A DNA stretch of 64,000 nucleotides, taken from NCBI GenBank assembly GCA_008360955.1, contig LUCM01006860.1, forward strand, positions 73,067-137,066. The letters are read 5' to 3'. Position 1 is the first letter of the stretch; every line of letters starts with the position of its first letter. Below the pieces are notes generated by a model. That model was not told where the DNA came from. It searched no databases and saw nothing but the letters and a program-made list of their open reading frames with translations. This document shows, piece after piece, positions 25,365 through 39,300 of the stretch. The position numbers and the translations under genes are program-made. The stretch is from Fasciolopsis buskii. Taxonomy: Eukaryota > Platyhelminthes > Trematoda > Plagiorchiida > Fasciolidae.

Positions 25365-28300
25365 TCATGCATTCATCTAAAATTGCATATCAATCATGCC
25401 TTCATTTTGATTTTCGTGTCACGTAAACCCTGAGGAGATCATTGTGATTTCTTAATTCCCCGAAATTACGAAAGTGGGCACAAATGCGTACACCATTTGG
25501 ACCACAAAGTATTCTACTATCTAGGGTCTACATTCAAACCATCACTAAGATTTACGTATTTTGGGAATCATCAGCAGTGCACACCCGCTAGGCCTCAGTT
25601 TGGACTCATGCTCAGAAGGACTGGTCGTTACCCAGAAAAAACTGTCATTTATTTTGTGGACTCGATCGACAGCTTGCCGAAGTCCAGTACTCCACAAACA
25701 ATATTCATTCGCTACTGGTTTTGCACAGTCACAGACCGCTATTCACAACTATCCACAAGTTACTATTCTTCGACAGAATGATTCCGTTTCATTTGGCGGT
25801 TACATCCAATGAATAGCTGGGCATCAGAATAACCTTGTGGCCATAGTATCCGACTCAAAGCCGCTAATCTCGGATTTACGTCTTGTTTGTAAGTGTAGGT
25901 GCATGCAATACCGGTGATGCGCAATAGGGACACAATAACTGTAGAATACTTTTGCGATGTGGCGATGGACAATGTCCGTTACTCACGGCGAATCATTGCA
26001 CATCTGTTTGTGTAGAAAGGACGCGAAATACTTTGATATCTGTTGAATGAAAAATGTTGTTCACACGAGCGGTGTAAGAGGTGCATCCCAAGTTTTAACT
26101 TTGATTAAATTCACTGAGTTCACCAGTTCTGCAAAACGTTTTCTCTACGTGAGTTTTGAATGCACATTCAAAATTTCATCCGTTAGTAGTGAAACAGCCA
26201 ACAGTTAATTTTGACTAACTAGGAGCAAGTCGCACGCTTTCAACAACGAAACTTGTGGAACCAATGCGAAAACACGGATAATTGTGCGTATGCATTCCTT
26301 TCAAAAAGTGTTCTTTAACATATTATCACAGCAATTACCAAGACTTCATAAGAAAGGGCTTAGTTTTTTTATTAAAGTCATCTTACTTGCTGAAACCAGC
26401 CTGCGCAGACGTACATAGCAGGAAAATCGCACGGAGGTGTGCCAATTATTCCCAAATTCTTCCAAGTTTACCAAGAGTAACTTTGTCATTGCACATGTAT
26501 GGCACAATTTGATCCTGACTTTCGGGAACACACTCGGAGCAGGATCCGTAGCTAGTTGCGCTGCTTTTGCTCGTCTATTCTGCTGAGTGATTAAAGAAAA
26601 GTGATTTACAGCCGTCTAATTGCGACAAATATGAATTCCTTATGTTCCAACATACAGAAATTCACTTCTGCTGCACAGTCCAATAGTATAGTCGCGGCCT
26701 GTAGAAACCCGGAACCCTTGGATTAGCAGCGACAAACCATCACGCGCGGAAACATTTTAAACGAGCTATCCAAAAAGAAAAGAGGAGGCATAAAATGCAC
26801 CATGAGTAATTTGTGTTAGTTGATTCCCGATTTCTCAGGATATCATAAATGTCTTAGGCATTGATGCCTGTTCCCAGCACTTGACCTGCTATACATTTAA
26901 CACAGATGAAAGATCTCTTCTCTTGATGTATCCGCTTTTTCATGTAATAAGTTATTTTCTGGATACACCGTCTGGTTAAAGCCAGGACTAGATTCTTCAA
27001 TTTAAGCTAAACGTCTAACCAATGTCAATTTTTTATGAGCAGTTTAGGTTACATTTAATAATTGTAAAACAGTGGTCTGACTGTAACTTCTAGTGACAGT
27101 AACTCTGTGTGCCAGATGGCTTGGTGGCTATCCTGTACTCGTATACCAACCGAAAGGCAAATTGAACAACTCGCTCTTCGCTTCAAACAATAGTAATCAC
27201 CGATTTGACATCACCCGCCAATGATCTGGAAGCTTTGTCTAAAATTTCCTTTCATTTTGCCGTTAATTTTCTTTCTTTATCTATGTGCCTCAAGCTACGG
27301 GTTAAATAAGCTTTAAAAATGATTTGTCAGACAACAGTGAAAATTGGTATCCATGTGAATCAGTTTTGCGCAAAAATCACAGGAGAAACTTGTCTTCCCA
27401 TTTAGTCAAGAACGGATATCGATGTTTCCGCCGCTTTGATAAATCAAAAAAAACTGGAAACTGCATTTCTCATGGGCAATCAGTAGAATCGTTTTTGATT
27501 AATTCATATTTTGACTATGATTGGGAAACTTAATCGACTCATTAGATAGTGCGCAGCCAAAATTGAATCCCTTGGCTGAATTGTCAACCAACCGTTTTTG
27601 TCTTTAGCAAACATGATGCGTTTCATTTAGTAATTTCTACCAATTCGTTCCATCTCTACAATGACACCCGGATCCACTTAAACTTCCGAGTGCCTTCTGC
27701 TTGGATTGAAATGCAATCGAAAATTTATCTCTTTATTTGTTTTCCTTCCTATTTCCTTTTCATTCGACCGTAAACTATGATCTTTTCTCAGATAATTTGT
27801 TTGTTATCTGATATGTTGTCAACTGATACCAACATAGTTTGATCTCCGTTCCCGTGGCACATCGATTTTCGACCTTAAAATTTGCATTCTGATCGATACG
27901 TGACACGAACGTCATAGAAAAAGTAATAAGACAGTATGTTACCATAAGAGGGGGAATTCATATTATCAGAAAATCCCTCTCTATTGTGGCCATTTTTTTC
28001 TGAAAAGAAAGTTATCTGAATGAGAGGACATTTCTGCTTGCTCTTTCCGATTCGGAGACAAAAACCCGAAAGGTGCAAACTGATGAAGAATTTTTCCGTA
28101 TTTTTTTCAGTCTAGAGAGATGTCGATTGACAAAGCACTTAACCCTTGTACCCGATGGGATAAACTTTGCTGAACCCATACAAAGAACGAACGGCAGACA
28201 GACCGCATCACAATGGATTTCTATTTCGATTGTAAAATAATACCAAGCCATTCGCTCACTGATAAATTCGTCCAGACCAAGCCATGTGTTCCTCTTTAAA

Positions 28301-30713
28301 ACGGAGGTTGCTACTCAACTTAAAAACAGACTGGCCATACATTGGAGTACGGAACTTACGCGATTCAACCACCAAATACGAGATTCTAGAAATTAATCAC
28401 TGATGCTCAGGAGATAAAAACATTTTTTTATTACCGCGTCCCAACATTTATCGATCTGTCTGTAGTGATTTTATTCAATCCTACTGAAAGCACAAATATC
28501 TGTCGTATGGACCGGTTACCTATCTGACCACTGATCTAACCCGTTGTGCGTGCAAAAAATGAGTCCATGCATTTTGTCCGTCACCTTCGTGTTTTCCCTT
28601 CCACAATTTTTTCCATTGTTGGCCCAGTCATGAATTTAGGAAGGTACCCAACAAATTTGCCAATTTACCGTTTACCATTCTTTGGAAACGAATTCATCAC
28701 TGGTTAACATTTTTTTTAAAACCAAACAGATTGACATGCTTGGTTCTTTTCTGAATGGCATGCTTGTTTGCAAAGTCATCGTTCTGAAACCTCTGAAGAG
28801 GATCGCCAAATAAGAAGACATTGTTTTCGTCGATTTAAATCAAAATACACAAATGACGAATTGTTCTAGTGACATGAAACAAAACATCCGATTATTGAAT
28901 TGACTTCCTAAATCTTTTGACCTGATCACCTTCTCACCTGATTTACCACCTACGTACCATCGCTTCCGAAGGCTTATTCGATTAGACATGCCTTCAAATT
29001 TTGTCGTTCTGTCCCCTGGAATACTGTTCTCTACGGTTTTCCGTGGTTTTTCACGCCGGGTTTGTTAGAAGCTTCCAAAATAGTGCTAAATCTTCTCAGA
29101 AATGTCAAGCGTTGTCGTGTAAGCTGTTTCCTACAAAACCTTGGAAACTGCAAAGTAACCTTCATTTGGATCATGAACCGGAGGAATGGGACTATGAAAA
29201 ACAAATTACTGAATGAGAGTGGACCCCAGACGATTTTCTATTGGGAAAAGTTTATATGTTTGTGGTATCAACCAGTAGTGCATGTTTGTAGCTATGGCAC
29301 ACTATGAATTCCTCCATGGTTTCTGTAAAGGAGTGGAATCGCTCTTTGCGTAACAAGTGGAAACAAGATAGAGTAGGATGAGGAACTTATTTAAAGAAAA
29401 CTCGACCAACAAACATAAGCTTTAAGTCAACAAATATAATTTTTAATTTCCCGGCGGGTTTCAAAATGTGCTGCTACGCCTCAGCCAGACAAAAGCAACT
29501 GATCTCTTAACATACTTTGGTCCCGCTGTAACCTCGGACCTAACTGAATCGCCGCGCAGACTCGGTGGAGGTTTGACTTAGTTCTTCCTATGACAATGGT
29601 TTTGACAAACTTAGTGAACTTTCTCCCCAAGAATGGAGTCTGTCCAGATTTTGTTCTCCCAGACCGGATGCTGTTACTGGTGATCCAAAGGTGTGTGATG
29701 CTCAGGTTTTCGGGCCGGTGAAATCTGCAAACTTTTGCAACCACTTTAAGTGAGACTAACTGATACGTATTATTAAGACTAGCACGTAGACTGGAAAAGT
29801 GCCTTTTACAAAACCACCAGTAGTTATGATTGTCACTCATTCTTTTGCGCTGCCCCATCAGATTAATTCCGTTTTCTGCGTAAGTTCTTAATTTGCTTTC
29901 AGGATTGCTGTCTGTTTGCAACCGCGGACGTGAAGATTGATAGACATTCATCTTCCCTGCTTATCCACAGAATCAAACCAAAATAGCTTTGACAGACTCG
30001 CTCATTTTTAGTAAACAATGTATGAAGTTTATCACCCTCCACCGTTGAATACCTTGAAGACTCACTTTCCCGTAACCTTTAACGGTACATGGAAGTCAAA
30101 AACGCATTTTACAAAAGCAAAACTTTTTTCTAGACTAAGTACGCTACGTGTGCTTTATAGGCACCTTTCCTGTATTATAAAAACGTGCTTTGTTTTCCGC
30201 TGTCCTTCCAGCATCCACGTGATTTTCCCTGGTTCACAAAAAACTACTCTAAAAATCCGTGAAACCCATCTCTCTATGACAGCACTACTTTCGGCTATAC
30301 TTTTTCAACGACATCACGAATAAACACCTTTTTTGCTTTTGATAGCTTCACTTCCGGAGTTCTTTCAGGTGTAGAATGTTCATATCCGTAACAAGTCCAA
30401 ATTCCAGTCTGACGAAATTTCTGCATATCTTTATCTTGTCGCTCGTCTCGCTCGTCAGAACACTTTCTCAAAATTCCAAACCGCCATGAAAATCAGTTAT
30501 TTTATTAATCTAAATTTCTATGTATTGTACTAATTGGAACGAGCGACGTAAAATGCTGAGACATCACACTTCTCAGCGCGTAGAGAAGTACCGACACATC
30601 TTGTGCAGGAATGAGAGAAAAAGAAGAGACTGCAGTCGATTGCAGAACTGCCGAGATACTAAAAGTTCAAAACATCAGGACATACGCGACACAAACCCCC
30701 GTAGTTCCGAATA

Positions 30714-30731
30714 CTTGGCCACCGCCGGTCA
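30714..30731 (-). repeat. Possible short fragment of the same SINE head
   Basis: A 14-base run TTGGCCACCGCCGG is identical to the head of SINE copy 3 at 20.7 kb, followed by TC instead of CC. The expected B box and body to the left (30600-30700) are not convincing, although AAAGTTCAAAACATC could be a ruin of it. This may be a broken copy or chance. Confidence 0.3.
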
Positions 30732-33671
30732 GTTAAAATAAAATAACCCAAATAGTATGAAATAAAAGCAACCGAGCAGTAAAATCCCACTTCGCAAACG
30801 GCAGAAACTGATGAGGGCGCCTTGCTTTTCCTAGTGATATTAGTGTGTTCAAAATGTTTTGATGCATGCAAGAGATGTGGTTCATTTCTCTCCGCAATAC
30901 GCAATAATGCACTTCCTGCCTGACTACGATTCTGTCTTCTATTTCCCAACAACCATCGCCTTGAGCTTAAAAAAGCCTTTTTAAAAATCATCAGGACCGG
31001 TCATTCGTGAAGTTTTGTTGTTATTTATTTCCTCTTGACAAGAAAATCAACTAGAAAAGCATTTTTCTGGATTACCTATTCAATTCCTTTCGGCTTTTGC
31101 TATTACCATACATGCGCGACATTCTATTCTCGTTCGAAAGTTCAAACATTTTGCACTGAAACTTGTGGTCTGTTTCAAAAGAGCCTAATTGTGAGACTAT
31201 GCACATGAACCCAAGTGTGGGTTATAGATATGGCTTGGATTTCTTGAATGGATGCTGGGGACAATTTGAGCAAACCACAGCCTGCACTCATTTGGCCGAA
31301 CGCATCCCCGTATGGGTATTTGCCTTATCCAGTAGTTTCAACTGCTTCACAGGAGACGTTAAACTGACATTTAGTGGAATTTTCGATGAACGGTTTTTGC
31401 AGTTGCGGTCTCATTTATCAGTGGTATTTGCTGCATAATATTTAGAAGTTTTAAAGTTCTCCATAAACAAAAAATGACTATCTTTGGACAATTTACTCTC
31501 GTCGTTGGATGCCAGTGACCACAAATTGGTGGATAAGCTGGTCGGAAAGATACGGCATATTCACGGTTATTCTTTTGCACTCAGTCTCAAGCGAATTATA
31601 CGGATTGAGCTTTTGCCGATCCTTGTTCATCAAAACCAGATTAGAACCATAGGTTATTGCTACCGGATGAATAATGCAGGTCCTGAACCAGTACGCTAAC
31701 TCTGCACCGCTTCTAATTTCCTTGTGTTCTTGGCTTACTACTTTCAAAACCAACCACAATTCTGTGTCGAACTTCGGATGTAGCGATTTCTGACAGTGGA
31801 CACTTTGACATTTGATTACTTCACATTTCTGTATTGAAAAGTCACCAGTTCACAAGTGGTACAATGAGAGACAAGTCGGAAAATCCTGCCACGTGTTTTG
31901 AAGTCCAACTGGCATGAATGCATTCTCATCAGTCGAATAACAATACAAATGATTTGTTTAAATCGGTATTCCTTATGTCCTACAACATAATGCCCGGTTA
32001 CTTGGTTAATTTCAGACCGCTTCGTTGGCAATGAATTTTTGGGACGCCAATCTCTTTGGTGTTTATCTTTGTCTAATGACATTTCATTTCCTCAAAGTGC
32101 ACACACTCTGGGTATTTACACAGACTAACACGTCTTTCAGAGACTGCTTTTTTCAGCATATAACAGTTATTTTCTTTCCACTCTTCTTTTTTCTCTTTGT
32201 CTTGGGTTCTAATTTCACAGAATGTTCATCAAAACACTTCATCATTGGCCACAAATGGGATTAGCAACGCTGAGGAAAAAATGACTGAGAATTGCTGAAG
32301 TGTTTTAATAGGACCACTTGCATTCTGACAAAGTAATTGTATTAGAAGTGGATGCGCAAGAGCGAAAAAAATACGACAAAATCGGAACTGCATATTTTGC
32401 TCCTCAAACTCGGCATTTGTTTTCTTGCCATAAACCACTATTTTCAGCCTAACACGAATTATTCTTGCATTCTGGTTAGATAACATGTAAAGGAGTAGTC
32501 TCTTTCATAATGTTATTCTTTATTGATCTGCTCAATGGAGTTGCGTCAGATTACTGGAAAACTCCTGAGGACAGTTAGCTATTCACATAATTTTAATGAT
32601 ACAAGCAAAACTGTTTCCCCCTTTTCTTAGGTCATAAGATTATCTTGCGAATGTAAAATTGTTGCTGCCGTGGGTAAGAAAATTTGTGTGCATTTTGAAA
32701 AAACAGTTGGTAATTCAAAGTACTGGAGCTTAACCAAATAAATGCATTTATTAGCCAAATTAAAAGTTATTTTATTTTCACGCAGTCTCATTTACCTCCT
32801 AACAGCGGATCCGGTTTTTTACAGCTTCTTTGTAGTAAGACGTTATAGCATAAACTTACGGCAACTTACAGGATATTCGATAAACGCTCACTCAGTAAAC
32901 CGGTCCGAGGGAAAAACAGATTGATAGCTGTGTTGCATCAAAAGAAAAAACTCTACCGTAATGAAGTGAGTGAAGACGCTTTGGAGACAATTCACCAAGA
33001 CAGACTCAACGAATTCATCAACACGAACAATAGCAGACTACAAATTTTTGTCTGGATTATACCGATAGTTCAGAAAGCTTGCGGCAAATTGGGAGTATGG
33101 TTCATCGTACAATAACTGCTCGGTAGCCACTCTAACTAATTAATTCATGAGGGTTGGTAGCTTCAGTCGGACACTATGCTATCAACTTCTACATAGTCGT
33201 TACAGAGATAAATTACTCGAAGGATGAGAACATATACCAAAATATACTTAAAAAAACTAAAATGGAAACAGGTTATACCAACCTGTTGGGCGGAACAAGG
33301 CTAAGTTTGCCAAATTACAAATATATTTATTTATGTACACACATACACGTATACATGTTAGTTTGTAACAAAAGACGAAACCCGTGCTAGGGTTTGTTAG
33401 CAATACAAGTACTCAAAATTCCATTTGGAAAATCTGAATTCAAATCGTGTGAATGTTGATTTTCGCGGAAAAGATTCATTTAGCCGGTTTCAGTCAAACA
33501 ATTCAAAAAAGCTACTCTTCGTTTTGATCTGAGTATTTTGGCTGGATTTAATAAAACCGGTAATCGGAAGGTCCTTGGGATCATTCCCTAAGTTTGTGGC
33601 GTCAGCGGTAGCGGAATACCGTTTGCCTTGGTTGTCATACTTGAAATTTCCCCATGGCTTGTTCCGCAAAC

Positions 33672-33694
33672 ATATATATATATATATATATATA
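33672..33694. repeat. (AT)n microsatellite
   Basis: Uninterrupted alternating AT run of about 23 bases. Confidence 0.95.
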
Positions 33695-35065
33695 CAAATC
33701 ATCAATGAGTTAGGTGTTTATTAGAGAGCATTAGGTCTGCTATTCCTAATGTAAACGCAGACCACAAGTATGAAACCATAGCGCTGAATTCTTACGATCG
33801 AGTATTGCACGGCCTACTTTTGTCATTCTTGAATGAGAATGAAAGTGAATTTTCAAGCACTACCAATAAAAATTAGCAGTCCCAAGGTAACAGTCCAGCT
33901 GTCAACGGAATTCTATTGGATCCGATTTTCACCGAAACTGAAAGCACCCTAAATTTTGCGTTCTATGATCTTGAATCGATTTTGCCCTCGTCCGCCTTGA
34001 TCACATCCGCCGAGGACGTATCAGACTGATGTCTTCGACGAACATCATCATTGTCTGAACCTAACACTTGGCAGGTCTAGATGACCACATGAAAAAGATC
34101 GCGCAACACTATGCAAAACCAACAGCAGAGACGAAACCAAATCTATCGTTCATGACTAAAATGGATCACTGGCAGTGGCAATGCTGAACGATTAGCAAAT
34201 TGAAACGTTATCACATCAAAACATTACACTGCCCACTGAGAGTACAGTCTGCGAATCTTGCAAATATTGCTCCGACTTTACAACATCGATTTCTGATGTT
34301 ATAAAATTTACAGTATGTAAATATTGCTTCAGTTTTTTCACATACTCCGAATCCAATTCAGTTGCTACAATCAAAATATTCCGGAAGAGAACGTAAGCTG
34401 CTAACTGACATGTTCTGTTAGGACCAGGTCAAATTTGAGCTGAAGGAAGCAAAATGAGGTACCTGAATCTGCAATACAATTTTGTGCATTAATTTCTCTT
34501 TTTCAGGCAGAAAACTTCCGTCACCCTAAACCAAGAACGACAGCCAGTGGCAGAAAACACTGATACGGTAAACTAAATAAAAGGTACAAATGATTTGCTT
34601 ACAGTGCAAATTAAATACTGGGTCAACAACATCGCAAGTTTCCGAATGTCATGTAATATTTAGGGAAAATCAAAGCTGAATTCCTTTCAAAATATTTGCG
34701 AAGAAACTCATGTGTATCAACTGAGGACGAAGACCTGCATTAGGTAATTATTGTCCATTAAACGCATACCAGGTGCACGACGGTCCAGATAGACCAAGAG
34801 CACCTCAAAATGAACAGAATTAATGAAATAAAATCACAACGACCCTCAGAGGGTCCCTGAAAAGCAAAGGACAGTTCAGTTGAAATCTTGGTAATTGATC
34901 ACTGAAAACAGGAAAAAGAAAACTGACATTATGGCACGTTGACTCGCAACGCAATTTGCAGAGTGGCCAAATTTCCAATGCGTCAAACGTATTTCCTTCA
35001 GCATAAAGTAAGGAAAAACGAATCAATGGTAAGCAAAATGAACGAGCTCCCGTAGCGTAGGCAAC

Positions 35066-36375
35066 TGAAGGAATCGGCGAATATCAAAACACACCTTACA
35101 AAAATTGTTCCAAACCATATGCATTTTAAATTGCGGATTACAAATCCCTAATTTCCGATAATAGTCCACAACAATTATATCGCCACATGCAACCAATAGC
35201 AAGTGATTCCCGTACACGTGTCTCGTGTTCAACACCATTCCACACAAAACGATACTGGACGAATTCCGCCAGTGACCATCCGAAATGATGCGAATGTCCC
35301 GAGGAATTCCCATGCAAATATGTCATCCCGAACAGGCATGCCAGCAAGTTGAACAGAACAGAAACGGGACAGGTAACCGAAGTCGGGCGGATACATTGCA
35401 GGTGGCATATTGGGCGTGTTGGAATTCAGGTGCACAAAACCGGGAGAAGCCCATGTACAAATCTGCTCGCACGAAATCCAGACTCTGTTGCACCCGGCAA
35501 ATACATGAGCTGAAAGCAAATCAACAACATGATATTGCATGCTCTGACAATAAAGTCGATTCGATCCCATTCGACTCTATGTCGCCGTTGTGCTTGCGTT
35601 TCTGCAACTCAACAAAACACTGCTAATACGGTTTGTTTGCAAATATCAGAACACTCATGTTTCACATTGTTTGCGTCAATAAAACGACACCAATGGTGCG
35701 ATTCTTATCGAGTGAACGTTTCTGTTGCATCAGTTAATGTTCATCTCGACAGAACTGTCTTATTGATGAATGCAAATTTGAATGTAACTTGTCACATTGA
35801 CTTTCCTTTGTTTCAATTTCTTGAAAATTACCACTGAGCACATTGAGAAAACACAAGTTGGCGAACAAGCTCGTTTTCAGTGATTCGTACTCATGCCATT
35901 ACATCACTATATATATATATATCTTGACAAAATATTTCCACTATAGGAAGGATTGGATTAGTCATTTACAAGTATGGGTGGGGAAGGGATTTGTGGTGTT
36001 AATTGTTTTGTTGTCTAGGATTTGTATTGGGACGGGGGTGGGCCAAGGGAGTTGAGGAGCAACCCAAAACTAGTTTGGGGTTTGATGCAAACAAATTCAT
36101 ATGATAAGTTTCAAATTACTTTTAAATGTGGCATTCAACGACGAACTGACTGACAATTTCGGCTAGGCACGTGTGAAGATTCCTAGTTCACTCTGCGATG
36201 TCTAACCAAATTCAAGAGACAAATGAGCGGTGTATGCAATGCGTTTGAATGAAACGTAGCTACTCAAAATGAAATTCAGAGTTTGGTTGTCCATGGAGAA
36301 GCACAATTTGTTCATCGTTTTGCTCAGTGTTCGACTTTGAAGGGCTTTTCACAATGCAGAATTTATCCGAATGTG
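35066..36375 (+). repeat. Left arm of a 1.3-kb, 99.8% identical inverted repeat
   Basis: Every base x here pairs with base 77317-x in the right arm at 40942-42251, without a single insertion or deletion. By eye the only differences inside 35072-36375 are at 35605 (C, where the other arm implies T) and 36102 (T, where the other arm implies G). Even the (TA)n run at 35908-35922 has the same length in both arms. Similarity fades at the outer end (35059-35071) and breaks sharply at the inner end (36376). The arm has open frames up to 113 codons, but they overlap on both strands and show no known motif, so I do not call a gene. It may be a young interspersed element or a duplicated segment. Confidence 0.95.
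35908..35922. repeat. (TA)n microsatellite in left inverted arm
   Basis: Alternating TA run of 15 bases, same length as its counterpart at 41395-41409 in the other arm. Confidence 0.9.
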
Positions 36376-39300
36376 GGATATTTTTAACTCTGTAGAGATT
36401 TAGTCCCACATACCGACTCAACCCATGAATTTCGGATTGACTGCTGCCTCAGGTTTGCGGCTCACTCAACGTGGATAATAAACAATTATGTTAATATTAG
36501 TTTTCAGCCAGCACACTTACCGGAGACCGATTTGTTGCTAATTTATCGCCAGAGAAAGCAGTACGTTGCAAGCTTGCGTGCAATGTTGTCGTGATGATTA
36601 GTTTCATCATTCTGCGTAAAGACAGGACGTTTTAGCAGATCTGACATCAAACAAACGTCCCTTCATGGTGTGTCCAAAAACAACCAAATGTCGTATTCTC
36701 ATCCGTTACCATTAACTTTAGACAAACTCTGGAGAAGTGTTCTGCTGCCCTGTTACATGAATTTATGCTTCCTTAAATAATTTTGGATAAGAAACTTACT
36801 GATTTACTCGGAAAAACTAGTAGGACGGAATACACAACAGGGATCATTCTATCTTTTGCATGGTGATTTACAAAATGGCTACATCAAGCGACATTTGTCC
36901 GATCGACGTAACATTCGCGGTGCTTTATTAAACACTGGTAACGGTACTGTGCATTTGCTTTGTTTTTATCCAAGCTACCGAAAAGCTGACCGGATTGTGA
37001 TGATCCCTCTGTTGAATACCCGCCTCGCAGATATTCCTATTCGTCGCTTGAAGGGAAATCGAGCATTAAATTGACCGACATGAAATTTTATTGTCTTTCT
37101 GTGACGGAAAGGTCAGTTTCTGGAAGTCTCAAAAGCCAAACACGCCTAACAAGATCTAAATGAACAAGAACTAATCTAGATTTATAAATATCGAATTGGT
37201 AAGCCCGAAATCTGTCCAAGTCATGGGGTCCGCTAATGTTCTCAACTTCGCAGGTTTACGGCAATAAAATGCAAGCGTGGCACGGCCCAAATTCCGTCTC
37301 CTTCAGTGGACACAGAGGCTTTGCAGCAAGAACATCAGAAGCGAAATTGGAACAAGTGAATTTTGTCCCATTGGGTTATAGGTGTTTAAATTTGTTAATG
37401 GAAGACGAGTGCCCTATAAAATCAAACCAGAACACCTCGTATGTTGGCAACAGAGCGGAAGATTGCAAAACAGCATTACGGAAGTAACAGGTAATGGAAT
37501 AGGCGAAATCACACCAACCGCGTTATCAGCTGGGTAATTCCTTCTACTGAAACTCTTATGCACACAGTCAAAGAGAAGAATGTTCATAAACCACTTGAAT
37601 TGCAAATTCGGTGACCAACAAAAGAGTTAGCCATCCGCAAACTGTTCCCGGAGAGCATAAACGCTTACATATAACTTGCGCGGACCGTGACAAGCTAGCT
37701 TCTACGCGTCATTAGCTGGCGTCATTGGATAGGTTTACACTCGTTCGGAAGAAATTACTGGAATAAACTGAGACACGCAGGTATCAGTTTTGATACCGAA
37801 CCGAGCCGACTGGCTTGGCCTTTTTAACTTTTCTTCAAAGATTTACAAGATTAGCTCATTTTAGCATATCAGTTGTTTGACAGTTCGATTCACGTTGGTC
37901 AGTAACCTGGTCAATTCAGGGAAAGTACAAGTGCGATCGCAGCATATTTCGAGGGCACTTCAGATTTATCAATAAATTTGTCACCATACGATGTAAAAAT
38001 CAGCCGTCATATTGGATGTCGAGGGATTGTGACATAAAAACAACTAAAGTATTAAAATATCATCAAGCTTTAGGTACACTGTGCCGTCTTCGATTCAGCG
38101 TTACAGTTTTACGAAAGACATGAATGTAGACGTTCCAGAAGCCAATCTAAAAGTGCTGTCGACAATATGTAAACCAAATACTCAGGTGTCTGTCAATTTC
38201 GTGACTTTATTTTCAAACAAATGCAGTCGCAGCAGGGTCATTCATGTATGTTTCTTTTGCCGGCATATTTCCGAAGAGCCAAAATTGGTACATTCTGGAA
38301 CATCTAGCAAAGTCCAATTCGATTTTTGATCAAGTCTCCGATGCGCTTCGTTTCACCGCTGGAACAAAATCAAGGAATTGATTTCTTGTTCGGCAGCTAA
38401 ATCTCACGGAGTCAACGGGCACCACGTTTTCAAACCGCGCATATCAAAAGCCGAAATGGATGGGACGAATGCCAACCGCGCTGGCGTTAAATCCCTCTAG
38501 ACAGTTGTACACAACAAAGGTATGCAAGGTTAGGGGTGGAGAGCAATTAGATCAGATCGTGCAAACAGTATTGAACAATGGATGCCCGAGGTATTTTGTT
38601 CATAAAATTATACCAATATCGACCGAAGTAGGGGCGGAACTGCATGTGAAAGTCCGTTTTTTGGGGACAGCGCGTGTGAGATACAGTATTGTGGGAAGGA
38701 GAAAATGCTACTAAACACGCGTTTCCTGTCATTAAACCATATGCATTTCTTAACAGATATTCAATGGTTTCAATTGATCCCAAGTAGAAAGCAGCCTTTC
38801 TCTTTCAGCGCAGCTTTAACCTAACTATTTACCTGTTGTTCTTCTGTAAACAGAATTTGTCACAAATCGAACATGAACTATAAAACTGCCTGGCGGAACA
38901 GCATAACCCAAAAATTGAAGACTTGAGCAGCCGAATTGCATTTTGCAGACCAATTGAAAAGCTTTCAATACTATACGTGGAATGCCCGGAACTCACTTAA
39001 TGTCATCTACGAATTCGACTCAGCAACCGTAAAGTAAACAGCAATCAAGTTACGTTTATCATTGCATTCGCATAACTGATCAGTCGAGTCACTTTAACTA
39101 ACCTAGATCTGATTCGAGGGTATCCTTCAGTCTCCACCAGCCTTTCTTCGTGTTCTTCCATCAGCCACAGAAAACAGTTGGTGCGCCTAGACTGTGAGTC
39201 ATCTAGTACAGTTTTCTCTTCACACAAAGAAAGGCCATCCATATTTGTTTTCCATGTGGCAATACACAATTTCAAATTAACTGGTCTTACTTCGACAGTG

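Larger units (their letters stand above)
25400..35060. other. No recognisable gene
   Basis: AT-rich DNA with one AT microsatellite (33672-33694), a possible SINE fragment (30714-30731) and an 8-bp hairpin AACAGGTT/AACCTGTT at 33267-33287. The longest frame of the whole window (29481-29951 minus, 156 codons) lies here, but has no family signature, known domain or supporting splice pattern. Short frames after good acceptors at 28110 and 30211 are of chance length. Confidence 0.4.

Noticed and set aside
28111..30323. Short terminal-exon-like frames after strong acceptors at 28110 and 30211
   Set aside because: 37-43 codons is near what the longest of three frames gives by chance after any AG; no partner exons.
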